Shown piece after piece: positions 27,426 to 37,778 of a stretch of 64,000 nt of DNA. The stretch covers positions 942,238 to 1,006,237 of the forward strand of contig NZ_JAPVBG010000002.1 of assembly GCF_026967805.1 (NCBI RefSeq), written 5' to 3'. Every line of letters starts with the position of its first letter. The stretch's first letter is position 1. The notes under the pieces were generated by a model that was not told the origin of the DNA, searched no databases, and worked only from the letters and a program-made list of their open reading frames with translations. A program made the position numbers and the translations under genes. This stretch comes from Blastococcus sp. VKM Ac-2987. GTDB lineage: Bacteria > Actinomycetota > Actinomycetes > Mycobacteriales > Geodermatophilaceae.

Positions 27426-28493
27426 ATGCTGTTGTCCGTAGTGGTCCCGTGCCACGACGAGGAGCGGGTCCTGCCCGAACTCGTCGCCCAGGTCACGGCG
27501 GTGATGCAGGACATCCCGGCCGACTTCGAGTTCGTGCTCGTCGACGACGGCAGCCGCGACCGGACGGTCCAGGTCCTGCAGGAGCTCAACGCGCGCGACC
27601 CGCGGGTCCGGTACGTCTCGCTCAGCCGGAACTTCGGCAAGGAGTCGGCGATGCTGGCCGGCCTGGCCTATGCCCGCGGGGACGCCGTCGTGATCATGGA
27701 CGCCGACCTCCAGCACCCGCCGCGGCTGCTCAAGCAGATGCTGGAGCTCTTCGAGCAGGGGCACGACCAGGTGGTGGCCCGCCGCGACCGCGAGGGCGAC
27801 GCCTTCGGCCGGAGCCTGCTCGCCCGGGTCTACTACAAGCTGGTCAACTCGCTCGTCGAGGTCCGCATCGAGGACGGCGTCGGTGACTTCCGGCTGCTGA
27901 GCCGGCGCGCGGTCGACGCCCTGCTGCAACTGGGTGAGTACAACCGGTTCTCCAAGGGGCTGTTCGCCTGGATCGGCTTCCCCACGGCCACCATCGACTA
28001 CCGCAACGAGGCCCGGTTCGGGGGGGACGCCAGCCGGTGGACGCTGCGCCGGCTGCTCAACTACGGCATCGACGGCGTCATGTCGTTCAACAACGCGCCG
28101 TTGCGGCTGGCCATCTACGTGGGGCTGGTGGTCACCATGCTGGCCTTCGGCTACGCGGGGTACCTCGTCGTCGCCGCGGTCGTCGGGGGCATCGTGGTGC
28201 CCGGCTACGTCACGCTCGTCGCCGCGGTGATCGGGCTGGGTGGGCTGCAGCTGCTGTTCCTGGGCGTCATCGGCGAGTACGTCGGCCGGATCTACTACGA
28301 GAGCAAGCACCGGCCGCACTTCCTGGTGGCGGCGGCCAGCGACGAGCTGTCGCGGGCGGAAGCGGTCCGGCGGGCACCCGCCCGGCGGACCACCGTGCTG
28401 ATGGGCAACTGGGTCGCCCCCGAGGCGCAGGCCGACGTGGACAGGGGGTACGTCCGCCCCCCGGTCCCGGCGGACCGCCGGTCCACGAGGTGA
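27426..28493 (+). CDS. Polyprenyl-phosphate glycosyltransferase, GtrB/DPM-synthase type
   Basis: The 355-residue GT2 protein has SVVVPCHDEERVLPELV, VLVDDGSRDRT, SLSRNFGKESAMLAGL, IMDADLQHPP (metal site) and GVGDFRLLSRRAVDAL. Two C-terminal membrane segments follow at about residues 232-300. This is the layout of GtrB and ArnC enzymes, which put a sugar on polyprenyl phosphate at the inner face of the membrane. ATG 27426 has a strong AGGAGG 7 bases upstream. Its stop overlaps the GtrA start (GTGA), and the membrane protein at 28936 follows, forming a GtrA/GtrB/Gtr-like cassette. Confidence 0.88.
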   Translation: MLLSVVVPCHDEERVLPELVAQVTAVMQDIPADFEFVLVDDGSRDRTVQVLQELNARDPRVRYVSLSRNFGKESAMLAGLAYARGDAVVIMDADLQHPPRLLKQMLELFEQGHDQVVARRDREGDAFGRSLLARVYYKLVNSLVEVRIEDGVGDFRLLSRRAVDALLQLGEYNRFSKGLFAWIGFPTATIDYRNEARFGGDASRWTLRRLLNYGIDGVMSFNNAPLRLAIYVGLVVTMLAFGYAGYLVVAAVVGGIVVPGYVTLVAAVIGLGGLQLLFLGVIGEYVGRIYYESKHRPHFLVAAASDELSRAEAVRRAPARRTTVLMGNWVAPEAQADVDRGYVRPPVPADRRSTR

Positions 28494-28939
28494 GGGTCGA
28501 CCGGACCACCCTGCGCCACGCCGTCCGGTTCGCCGTCGTCGGTGTGGTGAACACCGGGGTCTACTACGGCACGTACCTGCTGCTGAGCCTGGTCACCCAC
28601 TACCTGGTCGCGCACCTCGGCGCGATCCTGGTCGCGATGGTCGGGTCGTTCCTGCTCAACTGCTACTGGACCTTCCGCACCCGCCCGACCTGGCGGAAGC
28701 TGGCGCTGTTCCCGCTGACCAACGCGACGAACTACGTGATGACCACGGTCGGGGTCGTCGTCCTCGTGGAGTGGTTCGCGGTGGACGAGCGCCTGGCCCC
28801 GCTGCTCGCCGCGGTGGCGGCGATCCCGGTGACCTTCCTGCTGTCCCGACGGCTGCTGACGGGGAGGCCGGCTGCCGCGACGGGGGAGGGGGTCGAGCCC
28901 GGCGCGGTCATCCCCGCTCCGCCAGGGGCGGCCCGGTGA
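28490..28939 (+). CDS. GtrA-family membrane protein
   Basis: The 149-residue protein has four membrane segments and the GtrA start AVRFAVVGVVNTGVYYGTYL. The family is proposed to move polyprenyl-phosphate-linked sugars across the membrane. GTG 28490 overlaps the upstream stop, and its own stop overlaps the next GTG (28936). It is translationally coupled on both sides, consistent with a three-protein pathway. Confidence 0.88.
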   Translation: MRVDRTTLRHAVRFAVVGVVNTGVYYGTYLLLSLVTHYLVAHLGAILVAMVGSFLLNCYWTFRTRPTWRKLALFPLTNATNYVMTTVGVVVLVEWFAVDERLAPLLAAVAAIPVTFLLSRRLLTGRPAAATGEGVEPGAVIPAPPGAAR

Positions 28940-31218
28940 GCGGGTCGAGCGCGATCGGCTCGGCCGACCGGGCGTCGACGGCACCGGCCCCGGCGGACCA
29001 CCCCGCCGCGGATCCCCCGGTGACCGCCGACGGAGCGCCGCCCCGCACGCGGCGGCGGCCGCCCGAGTGGCTGGTCACCCTCGGCGTCGGCGTGGCCGCC
29101 TGGGTCATCGGCGCGATCCCGTTCTGGCGGGAGCGGCTCTTCTACTACGTCGGCGACCAGTACGAGCAGTTTGCCCCGTTGTGGCACGTCTTCGGTCAGC
29201 GGCTGCGGAACGGCGAGTGGGTCACCATGGACCCGGCCGCCTGGATGGGCGGGAACTACGCCGCCGAAGGGCTGAACGGGATCTGGAACCCGGTCGGCCT
29301 CGCCAACTTCGTGCTGGTCTCCTACTTCGACGACCTCGCGCTCGCCGCGGCCGTCGTCATGGTCGAGTTCCTCGGCCTGCTCGCGATGGGCACCTTCCTG
29401 CTGGCCCGCGAGCACGGTGCCCGCCGGTGGCCGGCGGCGGTCGTCGCGCTCGCCGTCCCGTTCTCCGGCTTCACCCTCTGGTACGAGGCCGCCGGGTGGC
29501 CCGCGGGGCTGATGGCCTTCACCTGGGTGACCTGGTTCTGGTGGGCGGCCCGTAGGCACGCGCGAGGCCGCCTCAACCCGGTCGTCCCCTTCCTCGCCGG
29601 CGCCCTGGTGATGACCACCGGCAACCCCTACGGGGCCCTGGGCATGGTCGTCGTCCTGACGGCGCTCGGCGTCGAGCTCCTCCTGCGGCGCCGGTTCACC
29701 CGGCTGCTGCACCTGGTGGTGATGGGCGCCTGCGTCGGCCTGGTGGCGCTGCCGGTGTACCTGCCGCTGCTCGGCGCCGGGGACGTCTCGCTGCGGCAGG
29801 ACCTCGCCGTCCTGGCCAACGACACCTTCCTGGTCCCCGACCTGGGCGACCTCGCCGCGGCGAGCTCACCGACCTACCTGCCGTCCATCACCAACTGGGG
29901 CGGCGCGCTGCTGGAGACGCAGCCGTCCACCTACCTCGCCTGGTTCGTCCTGCCGCTGCTGCCGTGGCTGCGCTGGTCCAGGCTGCGGCGCCGGGCCCGG
30001 TCGCTGGCCGGGCTCCTCGGGATCGCCGGCTTCTACCTGCTCGCCACGCTGGCGCCCTCGAACCTGTGGCTGTTCCGCTGGCCGGTGCGGCTGGTGGAGT
30101 ACCTGTACCTGGCGGTGGCCGTCCTCTTCGCCGTCGTCCTCTCCGCCGGGCTGGCCACCGACGCGCCCCGCCGACGGGCCCTGGTCAGCGGCGCGATCGT
30201 GCTCGGCGGCACCTACCTGGCGTGGGCCGTCCGGCCGGCCGGTCTCCTCCAGGAGCACGCCGCCGCACTGCTGCTGGTGGCCGCCGGCACCGCGCTCGCC
30301 GTGGTGGCCGGCCGGCGGTGGGGACTGCCCGGGCTCGGCGCCGTGCTCGTCGCGGGCACCGTCGCCGTCGTCGCGTTCCAGACCAGCGTCCTGCCGTTCC
30401 GGCCGGGTGGGTTCGGCCTGCGACCGGCCTCGGACCTGGCCTCGCTGGCCGAGGGAACGACCTCGTACGAGGGGACGGTCCTGCAGCTGGCCCGGCACGA
30501 CGTGGTCACGACCGAGCAGATGCGCGACGGCGAGATCACCTTCGGCAACCTGGTGCGGCCGACCGGCACCCCGACGGTGGCCAGCTACAGCGGCATCGGG
30601 TTCCAGGAGTTCGCCGACGAGCTCTGTCTCGACTACCGCGGGGCCACCTGCCCGGAGGCGTTCGACCGGCTGTGGCAGCCCGCCGGCCCCGGCTACCCGG
30701 TGCCGCTGGTCGACGCCCTCCGTGTGTCGACGCTGGTCCTCCAGCGCGATCTGCTCGGCGACGACGTCGTCGACCGGCAGCAGCCGCCGCCCGGCTGGCA
30801 GGTGGCGGAGCGGTCGCCGGTGCGGGCGGTCTGGGTCCGCGACGAGCCGTACGCCGACGACGGCCGGGTGTCGTGGACCTCGCCCGGGATCGAGGTGCTG
30901 GCGGACGACTCCGAGGAGGAGCGCGAGGTCGTCCGGTACACCGCAGACGACGCCGGCCGGGTCCTCTTCGCCCGGCTGGCCTGGCCCGGTTACTCGGCCA
31001 CCGTCGACGGCGACGAGGTCCCGGTGATCGACGGGCCGGCCGGCCTGGTGGCCGTGACGGTGCCGGCCGGTGAGCACACCCTGGTCCTCGACTACACCCC
31101 GCCGGGTCTGCGGGCGGGCGCCCTCGCCGCCGCCGGCGCGGCCCTGGTCGTGCTCGTCCAGGCCGGGCTGTGGTCGTGGCAGCGGCATCGCGGGCGCAGG
31201 CGACTGCGCGGCCGGTAG
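28936..31218 (+). CDS. Large polytopic membrane protein, YfhO-like, probable GT-C-type transferase
   Basis: The 760-residue protein has a Pro/Ala-rich cytoplasmic start of about 45 residues and then about twelve membrane segments to about residue 480. Next comes a large extracellular part ending in a beta-sandwich-like LDYTPPGLR segment, and a last membrane anchor. The first outer loop contains YYVGDQYEQFAPLWHVFGQ, resembling the acidic loops of YfhO/GT-C proteins. Placed after GtrB and GtrA, it likely transfers the flipped sugar to a wall polymer, as Gtr proteins do for O-antigen. The activity is inferred. Confidence 0.75.
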   Translation: MSGSSAIGSADRASTAPAPADHPAADPPVTADGAPPRTRRRPPEWLVTLGVGVAAWVIGAIPFWRERLFYYVGDQYEQFAPLWHVFGQRLRNGEWVTMDPAAWMGGNYAAEGLNGIWNPVGLANFVLVSYFDDLALAAAVVMVEFLGLLAMGTFLLAREHGARRWPAAVVALAVPFSGFTLWYEAAGWPAGLMAFTWVTWFWWAARRHARGRLNPVVPFLAGALVMTTGNPYGALGMVVVLTALGVELLLRRRFTRLLHLVVMGACVGLVALPVYLPLLGAGDVSLRQDLAVLANDTFLVPDLGDLAAASSPTYLPSITNWGGALLETQPSTYLAWFVLPLLPWLRWSRLRRRARSLAGLLGIAGFYLLATLAPSNLWLFRWPVRLVEYLYLAVAVLFAVVLSAGLATDAPRRRALVSGAIVLGGTYLAWAVRPAGLLQEHAAALLLVAAGTALAVVAGRRWGLPGLGAVLVAGTVAVVAFQTSVLPFRPGGFGLRPASDLASLAEGTTSYEGTVLQLARHDVVTTEQMRDGEITFGNLVRPTGTPTVASYSGIGFQEFADELCLDYRGATCPEAFDRLWQPAGPGYPVPLVDALRVSTLVLQRDLLGDDVVDRQQPPPGWQVAERSPVRAVWVRDEPYADDGRVSWTSPGIEVLADDSEEEREVVRYTADDAGRVLFARLAWPGYSATVDGDEVPVIDGPAGLVAVTVPAGEHTLVLDYTPPGLRAGALAAAGAALVVLVQAGLWSWQRHRGRRRLRGR

Positions 31219-31222
31219 CCGC

Positions 31223-31228
31223 TACGGT
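31223..31228 (+). promoter_or_regulatory. -10 box TACGGT for methyltransferase gene
   Basis: TACGGT predicts a start near 31235, giving a leader of about 48 bases. A GTG at 31236 lies exactly at the expected mRNA end but in another frame from the real gene. Confidence 0.45.
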
Positions 31229-31282
31229 CGCCTGCGTGGCCCGGCGTCGGCCCTGGTGCCGGCGAGAGGGAGTGGTTGTCGC

Positions 31283-32101
31283 ATGTCACGTGCCAGGCGG
31301 GACGAGAGACCGGGCGGAGTGGGCCGGGCGGTCCGGGACCGGGTGGTGCGGAGGATGGCCGGGACGGCCCAGCGCCTGCTGGCGCCGATGGTCGCGGACG
31401 TCGTCGCCGCCGAGGTGGACCGGGCGATCGGCGCCCTGCACGAGGTCGAGTTCCGCTCGCGCCGCGACCTGCTGGCGGCCGGGGAGCGGGATGCCGCGGT
31501 CAGCTCGGCGCGCTTCGCCGCCCGCGCGATGCCGACGGCCCGCGCCTTCCACGACCGGACGAGCACGCTCGAGCACGGTCTGGCGATCGCCCCGCAGGGT
31601 GGGCTGGCGCTGGAGTTCGGCGTCTTCGAGGGCCGGTCGCTGGAGGTCATCGCGGAGCGGCGCGCACGGCAGCGGGTGTACGGCTTCGACTCCTTCGTGG
31701 GGCTGCCCGAGGACTACCGGCCGCACGTCCGCACGGGCGCGTTCGCGGTCGGTGCGCTGCCCGACGTGCTGGGCGCCGAACTGGTGGTCGGCTGGTTCGA
31801 GGACACCCTCCCCGGCTTCCTGGCCGCCCACCCGGGGCCGGTGGACTTCGTGCACGTCGACGGCGACCTGTACTCGTCGGCGGTGACGGTCCTGGACCTG
31901 GTCGGCCCGAGGCTGGCCGCGGGCTCCGTCCTCGTCTTCGACGAGTTCTTCAACTTCCCGGGCTGGGAGGAGCACGAGTTCCGCGCCTGGCAGGAGTGGC
32001 TGGACCGGACCGGCGCGCGGGCGGAGTACGTGGCCTACACGTCGAACAACGAGCAGGTGGTCGTCCGCCTGACCGACCCCGGGCGGCCGTCGGCCGGCTG
32101 A
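31283..32101 (+). CDS. SAM-dependent methyltransferase, TylF/macrocin-O-methyltransferase type
   Basis: The 272-residue protein has a class I methyltransferase core: LALEFGVFEGRSLEVIAE, RVYGFDSFVGLPEDYRP, VDFVHVDGDLYSSAVTVLDLV and SVLVFDEFFNFPGWEEHE. These match the TylF family, which methylates sugar hydroxyls of antibiotics and surface glycans. ATG 31283 is preceded by GAGAGGGAG. Next to the Gtr-like cassette and glfT2, a role in O-methylating a surface or wall sugar is inferred. Confidence 0.82.
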   Translation: MSRARRDERPGGVGRAVRDRVVRRMAGTAQRLLAPMVADVVAAEVDRAIGALHEVEFRSRRDLLAAGERDAAVSSARFAARAMPTARAFHDRTSTLEHGLAIAPQGGLALEFGVFEGRSLEVIAERRARQRVYGFDSFVGLPEDYRPHVRTGAFAVGALPDVLGAELVVGWFEDTLPGFLAAHPGPVDFVHVDGDLYSSAVTVLDLVGPRLAAGSVLVFDEFFNFPGWEEHEFRAWQEWLDRTGARAEYVAYTSNNEQVVVRLTDPGRPSAG

Positions 32102-32138
32102 CCCCGGCGTGGCACCACCGGGCGGATGGGTGCGCCGC

Positions 32139-32144
32139 TACCGT
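32139..32144 (+). promoter_or_regulatory. -10 box TACCGT upstream of nuclease gene
   Basis: TACCGT lies 6 bases before GTG 32151, which opens an 8-codon mini-ORF. Confidence 0.45.
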
Positions 32145-32150
32145 CGGCGC

Positions 32151-32177
32151 GTGGGTTCCGCACGGGGAGGGGTGTGA
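32151..32177 (+). other. Leaderless mini-ORF (VGSARGGV) overlapping nuclease start
   Basis: Eight codons from GTG 32151 end at TGA 32175-32177, overlapping the GTG 32174 start of the next gene. GGGGAGG lies inside the mini-ORF just before that start. Translation is inferred. Confidence 0.35.
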
Positions 32178-33088
32178 CCGTCTCCGCGCTCGTACCGTCG
32201 CGTGGCCTCGGCGCCGGAGCGCTGCGGGCCGCGGCGGTCGTCGCGCTCGTCGCCGGCCTCTCCGCCTGCGAGCCGGGCGCCTCCGAGGCCGGCCGCCCAC
32301 CGACCGGGGTCCTCCCGGACGGCGCGGCGCACGAGGCGGTCGGCGCGGCGCCGCCGGGATCGGCGCTGGCCGCCGTCGACGCGCTGGAGGTCAGGGGCCG
32401 CGCCCCGCGAACCGGGTACGACCGCGACCTCTTCGGCGCCGGGTGGGTGGACACCGACCGGAACGGCTGCGACACCCGCAACGACGTGCTGGCCCGCGAC
32501 CTGGCCGGCGAGACGTTCCGACCGGGGACACGCGACTGCGTCGTGCTCACCGGCACGCTCGCCGACTCCTACTCGGGTCGGGTCATCGAGTTCCGGCGCG
32601 GAGAGGGCACGAGCGAGGCCGTCCAGATCGACCACGTCGTCGCGCTCTCGGATGCCTGGCAGAAGGGGGCGCAGCGCTGGGACCCCGCGCAGCGGACCGC
32701 CTTCGCCAACGACCCGCTCAACCTGCTCGCCGTCGACGGACCCCTGAACATGCAGAAGGGCGACGGCGACGCCGCCACCTGGCTGCCGCCGGCGACGTCG
32801 TACCGCTGCGCGTACGTCGCCCGGCAGGTGGCGGTGAAGGCCGGCTACGGGCTGTGGGTGACCGAGGCGGAGCGGAACGCCATGGCGACCGTCCTGGCCA
32901 CCTGCCCGGACGAACCGCTGCCCGCCGCGGTTCCCGCCGCTCAGGAGCCCGGGGCGACCGCCGCGGACCAGGTGTCCTACCCCGACTGCGACGCGGTCCG
33001 GGCCGCGGGCGTCGCCCCGATCCGGACCGGCGAGCCCGGCTGGCGGCCGTCCTTCGACGGCGACGGCGACGGGGTCGGCTGCGAGTAG
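32174..33088 (+). CDS. Lipoprotein HNH nuclease with excalibur calcium-binding domain
   Basis: The 304-residue product begins with a signal peptide ending in the lipobox LSAC (Cys 32). The middle has the DUF1524/GmrSD-type HNH pattern: VQIDHVVALSDAW and NDPLNLLAVDGPLNMQKGD. The C-terminus is an excalibur domain (YPDCDAVRAAG and DGDGDGVGCE), a likely calcium site. It is probably a surface-anchored DNase. GTG 32174 was chosen because GGGGAGG precedes it and it overlaps the mini-ORF stop; the longer frame from 32126 would run through the -10 box. Confidence 0.85.
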   Translation: MTVSALVPSRGLGAGALRAAAVVALVAGLSACEPGASEAGRPPTGVLPDGAAHEAVGAAPPGSALAAVDALEVRGRAPRTGYDRDLFGAGWVDTDRNGCDTRNDVLARDLAGETFRPGTRDCVVLTGTLADSYSGRVIEFRRGEGTSEAVQIDHVVALSDAWQKGAQRWDPAQRTAFANDPLNLLAVDGPLNMQKGDGDAATWLPPATSYRCAYVARQVAVKAGYGLWVTEAERNAMATVLATCPDEPLPAAVPAAQEPGATAADQVSYPDCDAVRAAGVAPIRTGEPGWRPSFDGDGDGVGCE

Positions 33089-33123
33089 CCGCACCGGGAC
33101 GGTCAGCAGTCCGCGCAGGCTTG

Positions 33124-33138
33124 GTGACCGAAAGTCAC
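33124..33138. promoter_or_regulatory. Palindrome GTGAC-N5-GTCAC upstream of glfT2
   Basis: GTGACCGAAAGTCAC is a 5-bp inverted repeat with a CGAAA spacer, 62 bases upstream of the glfT2 -10 box. It could be an operator; the regulator is unknown. Confidence 0.35.
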
Positions 33139-33199
33139 GACTGCATGAAACGGACCCACGTATGGGTAGATGGGCGGCGTCCCCGGGCACGGGGCCGGA

Positions 33200-33205
33200 T
33201 ACGTT
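33200..33205 (+). promoter_or_regulatory. -10 box TACGTT for glfT2 (leaderless)
   Basis: TACGTT is 7 bases upstream of ATG 33213. Confidence 0.5.
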
Positions 33206-33212
33206 CCCTTCC

Positions 33213-35120
33213 ATGCGTCGGCGCCCGAACGGAGAAGACACCTTGGTGATGGCCGTCCAGTCCGAGGCCGCCCAGGCCTCGGCTCCCGCTCCGGAGTCGA
33301 CCCCGCGCCGAGGCCGCCTGCTCGCGCAGCGCACGCTGTTCGCCGGGCCCACCCCGGACGTCTCGGCCGAGCTCTACAGCACGACGGTCACCGGGGTGGC
33401 GGTGCGCGAACGCACCCGGCTGGTCCTCGACGGGCACGCCACCGTGTCCACGAACTCCTACTTCGGCCGGTTCCCCGCCTCCTACTGGCAGCGCTGGACG
33501 TCCGCGCGCTCGGTGGACCTGCACGCGGTCGTCAGCGGCTCCGGCCGGGTCCGGGTCATGGCCTCCGACAGCGATGGCACGCCCCGCACCGTGACCACCC
33601 AGCAGGTCCGGGACGCCCAGGAGCAGCCGCTCACGCTCACCCTCGCCCTCGACCGGTTCGTGGACGGCGGGGCGTTCTGGCTCGAGCTCGAGACCGACAC
33701 CGAGGGCCTCGTCGTCGACCACGTGCAGTGGTCGGTCGCGACCATCCGGCCGCGGCGGGCGACGGCGGTCGTCATCTGCACCTACAACCGGGCCGACGAC
33801 TGCCTCGCGACGCTGCGCACGCTGGCGGCCGACCGTGCGGTGGCCGGCGAGCTCGCGGCCGTGTACGTCGTCGACCAGGGCACCGACACGGTCGAGAGCC
33901 GGCCGGGGTTCGCCGACGTCCGCGACGCGCTCGGCTCGGCGCTGCGGTACGTGCGGCAGCCCAATCTCGGCGGGGCCGGCGGTTTCACCCGCGGCATCTA
34001 CGAGGCGGTGCGCAACGAGACCGTCGAGCGGGTCAACCTGCTGCTCATGGACGACGACATCCGGCTCGAGCCCGACACGGTCGTGCGGCTCCGGGCGTTC
34101 GCCGACCGCGCCGACGAGCCGGTGCTCGTAGGCGGCCAGATGCTCAACCTCCTGCACCCCGACCGGCTGCACGTCGGGGCCGAGTCGGCCGACCTGTCGA
34201 TCCTGCGGGCGGGCAAGCCGGTGGCCGGTGCCCTCACGAACGCAGACCTCACCGAGGAGCGGCAGGACCTGCGGATCGACGGCGACTACAACGCTTGGTG
34301 GACCTGTTTGATCCCGTCGGAGGTCGTCTCGGCGATCGGCTACCCGTTGCCGGTCTTCTTCCAGTGGGACGACATCGAGTTCGGGCTGCGTGCCCGGGCG
34401 GCGGGCTTCCCGACCGTGACGCTGCCCGGTGCCGGCGTCTGGCACGCCGACTTCGCGTGGAAGAACTGGGACGACTGGTCGCGCTACTTCAGCTACCGGA
34501 ACTCCTTGATCACCAGCGCGCTGCACAGCGACTTCGACCGGCGGAGCATCACCGACCACCTCGCCAAGCAGCTCGTGGACGCCGTCGTGTCCATGCGCTA
34601 CGGCCTGGCCGCGCTCCTGATCCGTGCGGTGGAGGACTTCCTCCGCGGCCCGGAGGTGCTGGCCGACGGCGGGACGGAGAAGGCGGCGCAGATCCGCAAG
34701 CTCTGGGCCGAACACCCGGAGACGGCCAACCACCCGGCGTCGTCGGTTCCCGGGGTGGCATCGGTCGACATGCAGCGGACCGCGCCGGCCGGAGCGCCGT
34801 CGATGCTGGGCATGGTGCTGGCCAAGCGGATCGTCTGGCAGCTGCGCAACCGCAACCGGGGGACGGCCGCCATCACCGCGGCCGACGCGCACTGGTGGCA
34901 CGTGTCGCTGTTCGACACCGCGGTGGTGACCGACCCGTCGCAGGAGGGCGTGCGGCTGCGGCGGTTCGACCGGGACGAGATGCTCCGGCTGGCGCGCCAG
35001 GGCACGAAGGTGCTGGTGCGTCTGGCGCGGGAGGGCGGCGGTGCTCGCGACCGCTGGCGTGCCGCCCTGCCCGAGCTCACCGACCGGCAGACCTGGACGC
35101 GGTTGTTCGAGTCCCGCTGA
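33213..35120 (+). CDS. glfT2: Galactofuranosyltransferase, GlfT2-like
   Basis: The 635-residue protein is the length of M. tuberculosis GlfT2 (637 aa). It has the N-terminal beta-sandwich (about residues 30-180: [28 protein letters not shown]), the GT-A domain with [24 protein letters not shown], metal site [12 protein letters not shown], catalytic-side [14 protein letters not shown] and [13 protein letters not shown], and a helical C-terminal domain. GlfT2 polymerises galactan with alternating beta-1,5 and beta-1,6 links. ATG 33213 fits the -10 box; ATG 33249 is an alternative. It lies far from glf here, whereas mycobacteria have glf and glfT2 adjacent. Confidence 0.95.
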   Translation: MRRRPNGEDTLVMAVQSEAAQASAPAPESTPRRGRLLAQRTLFAGPTPDVSAELYSTTVTGVAVRERTRLVLDGHATVSTNSYFGRFPASYWQRWTSARSVDLHAVVSGSGRVRVMASDSDGTPRTVTTQQVRDAQEQPLTLTLALDRFVDGGAFWLELETDTEGLVVDHVQWSVATIRPRRATAVVICTYNRADDCLATLRTLAADRAVAGELAAVYVVDQGTDTVESRPGFADVRDALGSALRYVRQPNLGGAGGFTRGIYEAVRNETVERVNLLLMDDDIRLEPDTVVRLRAFADRADEPVLVGGQMLNLLHPDRLHVGAESADLSILRAGKPVAGALTNADLTEERQDLRIDGDYNAWWTCLIPSEVVSAIGYPLPVFFQWDDIEFGLRARAAGFPTVTLPGAGVWHADFAWKNWDDWSRYFSYRNSLITSALHSDFDRRSITDHLAKQLVDAVVSMRYGLAALLIRAVEDFLRGPEVLADGGTEKAAQIRKLWAEHPETANHPASSVPGVASVDMQRTAPAGAPSMLGMVLAKRIVWQLRNRNRGTAAITAADAHWWHVSLFDTAVVTDPSQEGVRLRRFDRDEMLRLARQGTKVLVRLAREGGGARDRWRAALPELTDRQTWTRLFESR

Positions 35121-35197
35121 GGCGGACAGCCCGGCCGGGGCGGCAGCGCGCCGACCCCCACGGGTGGTCGACGGGCGACGGGCTTGCGGCCGCCGCC

Positions 35198-35203
35198 TAT
35201 CCT
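35198..35203 (+). promoter_or_regulatory. -10 box TATCCT for sahH
   Basis: TATCCT predicts a start near 35210 and a leader of about 115 bases before ATG 35326. Confidence 0.45.
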
Positions 35204-35214
35204 GGGGGACGGCA

Positions 35215-35261
35215 CGAGCCCCGCCGAAGCCTCGGCATGCTCGCTCTCCCCGGTACCGGGG
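35215..35261 (+). promoter_or_regulatory. Structured leader of sahH: two hairpins
   Basis: Hairpin 1 (35215-35243) pairs CGAGC with GCTCG and, inside, GCCGA with TCGGC around an AGCC loop. Next comes CCCCGGTACCGGGG (35248-35261), a perfect palindrome. I could not fit the known SAH riboswitch consensus, so the function is open. Confidence 0.4.
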
Positions 35262-35325
35262 ATCGAAGCGACCCTGCATCCGACCGCATCGCCCGGCCGC
35301 CGCGCCGGGCACACCTGGAGCGTCC

Positions 35326-36822
<1,497 letters not shown>

Positions 36823-36853
36823 GCACGTCGTAGCGGCAGGCTCACCTGCACGT

Positions 36854-36896
36854 TCCGCCCCGCCCGGGGGATCTCCCCGGGCGGGGCGGAGCATTT
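36854..36896 (+). terminator. Rho-independent terminator after sahH
   Basis: A perfect 16-bp stem (36854-36869 with 36875-36890) closes a GATCT loop and is followed by GCATTTT. It separates sahH from the mtrA promoter. Confidence 0.85.
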
Positions 36897-36912
36897 TGCG
36901 GCGCACGTCGCG

Positions 36913-36918
36913 CAGAAT
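36913..36918 (+). promoter_or_regulatory. -10 box CAGAAT for mtrA (leaderless)
   Basis: CAGAAT is 7 bases upstream of GTG 36926. Confidence 0.45.
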
Positions 36919-36925
36919 GGTCGGC

Positions 36926-37633
<708 letters not shown>

Positions 37634-37645
37634 GCGGACAGGTCG

Positions 37646-37680
37646 GTGAGCATCGCAGCGAGGAACGAGCGAGGAGCGGA
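37646..37680 (+). repeat. Interspersed-type repeat between mtrA and mtrB
   Basis: The stretch contains imperfect direct copies of GCGAGGAACGA/GCGAGGAGCG. I recall this kind of GAACGAGCGAGGAGCG sequence as a dispersed intergenic element in actinobacterial genomes, but only one copy is present in this window. Confidence 0.4.
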
Positions 37681-37766
37681 GCCGGCCGCGGGAGCGAACC
37701 AGAGAAGCCCGTGAGCGGGCCGGCGACGCCGCCGGACGGGTTCCCCGCGCGGCGCGCCGGCTGGGG

Positions 37767-37772
37767 GACACT
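37767..37772 (+). promoter_or_regulatory. -10 box GACACT for mtrB (leaderless)
   Basis: GACACT is 6 bases upstream of GTG 37779, suggesting mtrB has its own start besides read-through from mtrA. Confidence 0.4.
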
Positions 37773-37778
37773 GGTCCG

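Noticed and set aside
31236..31886. Leaderless 217-codon gene overlapping the methyltransferase
   Set aside because: The frame has shadow composition and no domain; the methyltransferase frame has full motifs and a good RBS. Kept only as a translation-competition question.
32174..33088. Anti-phage (GmrSD-type) defence nuclease
   Set aside because: The protein has a lipoprotein signal and a calcium-binding excalibur domain, so it acts outside the cell rather than on incoming phage DNA.
36896..36925. Upstream in-frame TTG/ATG starts for mtrA
   Set aside because: TTG 36896 overlaps the terminator T-run, and ATG 36917 overlaps the -10 box. GTG 36926 gives the expected length and Asp position.
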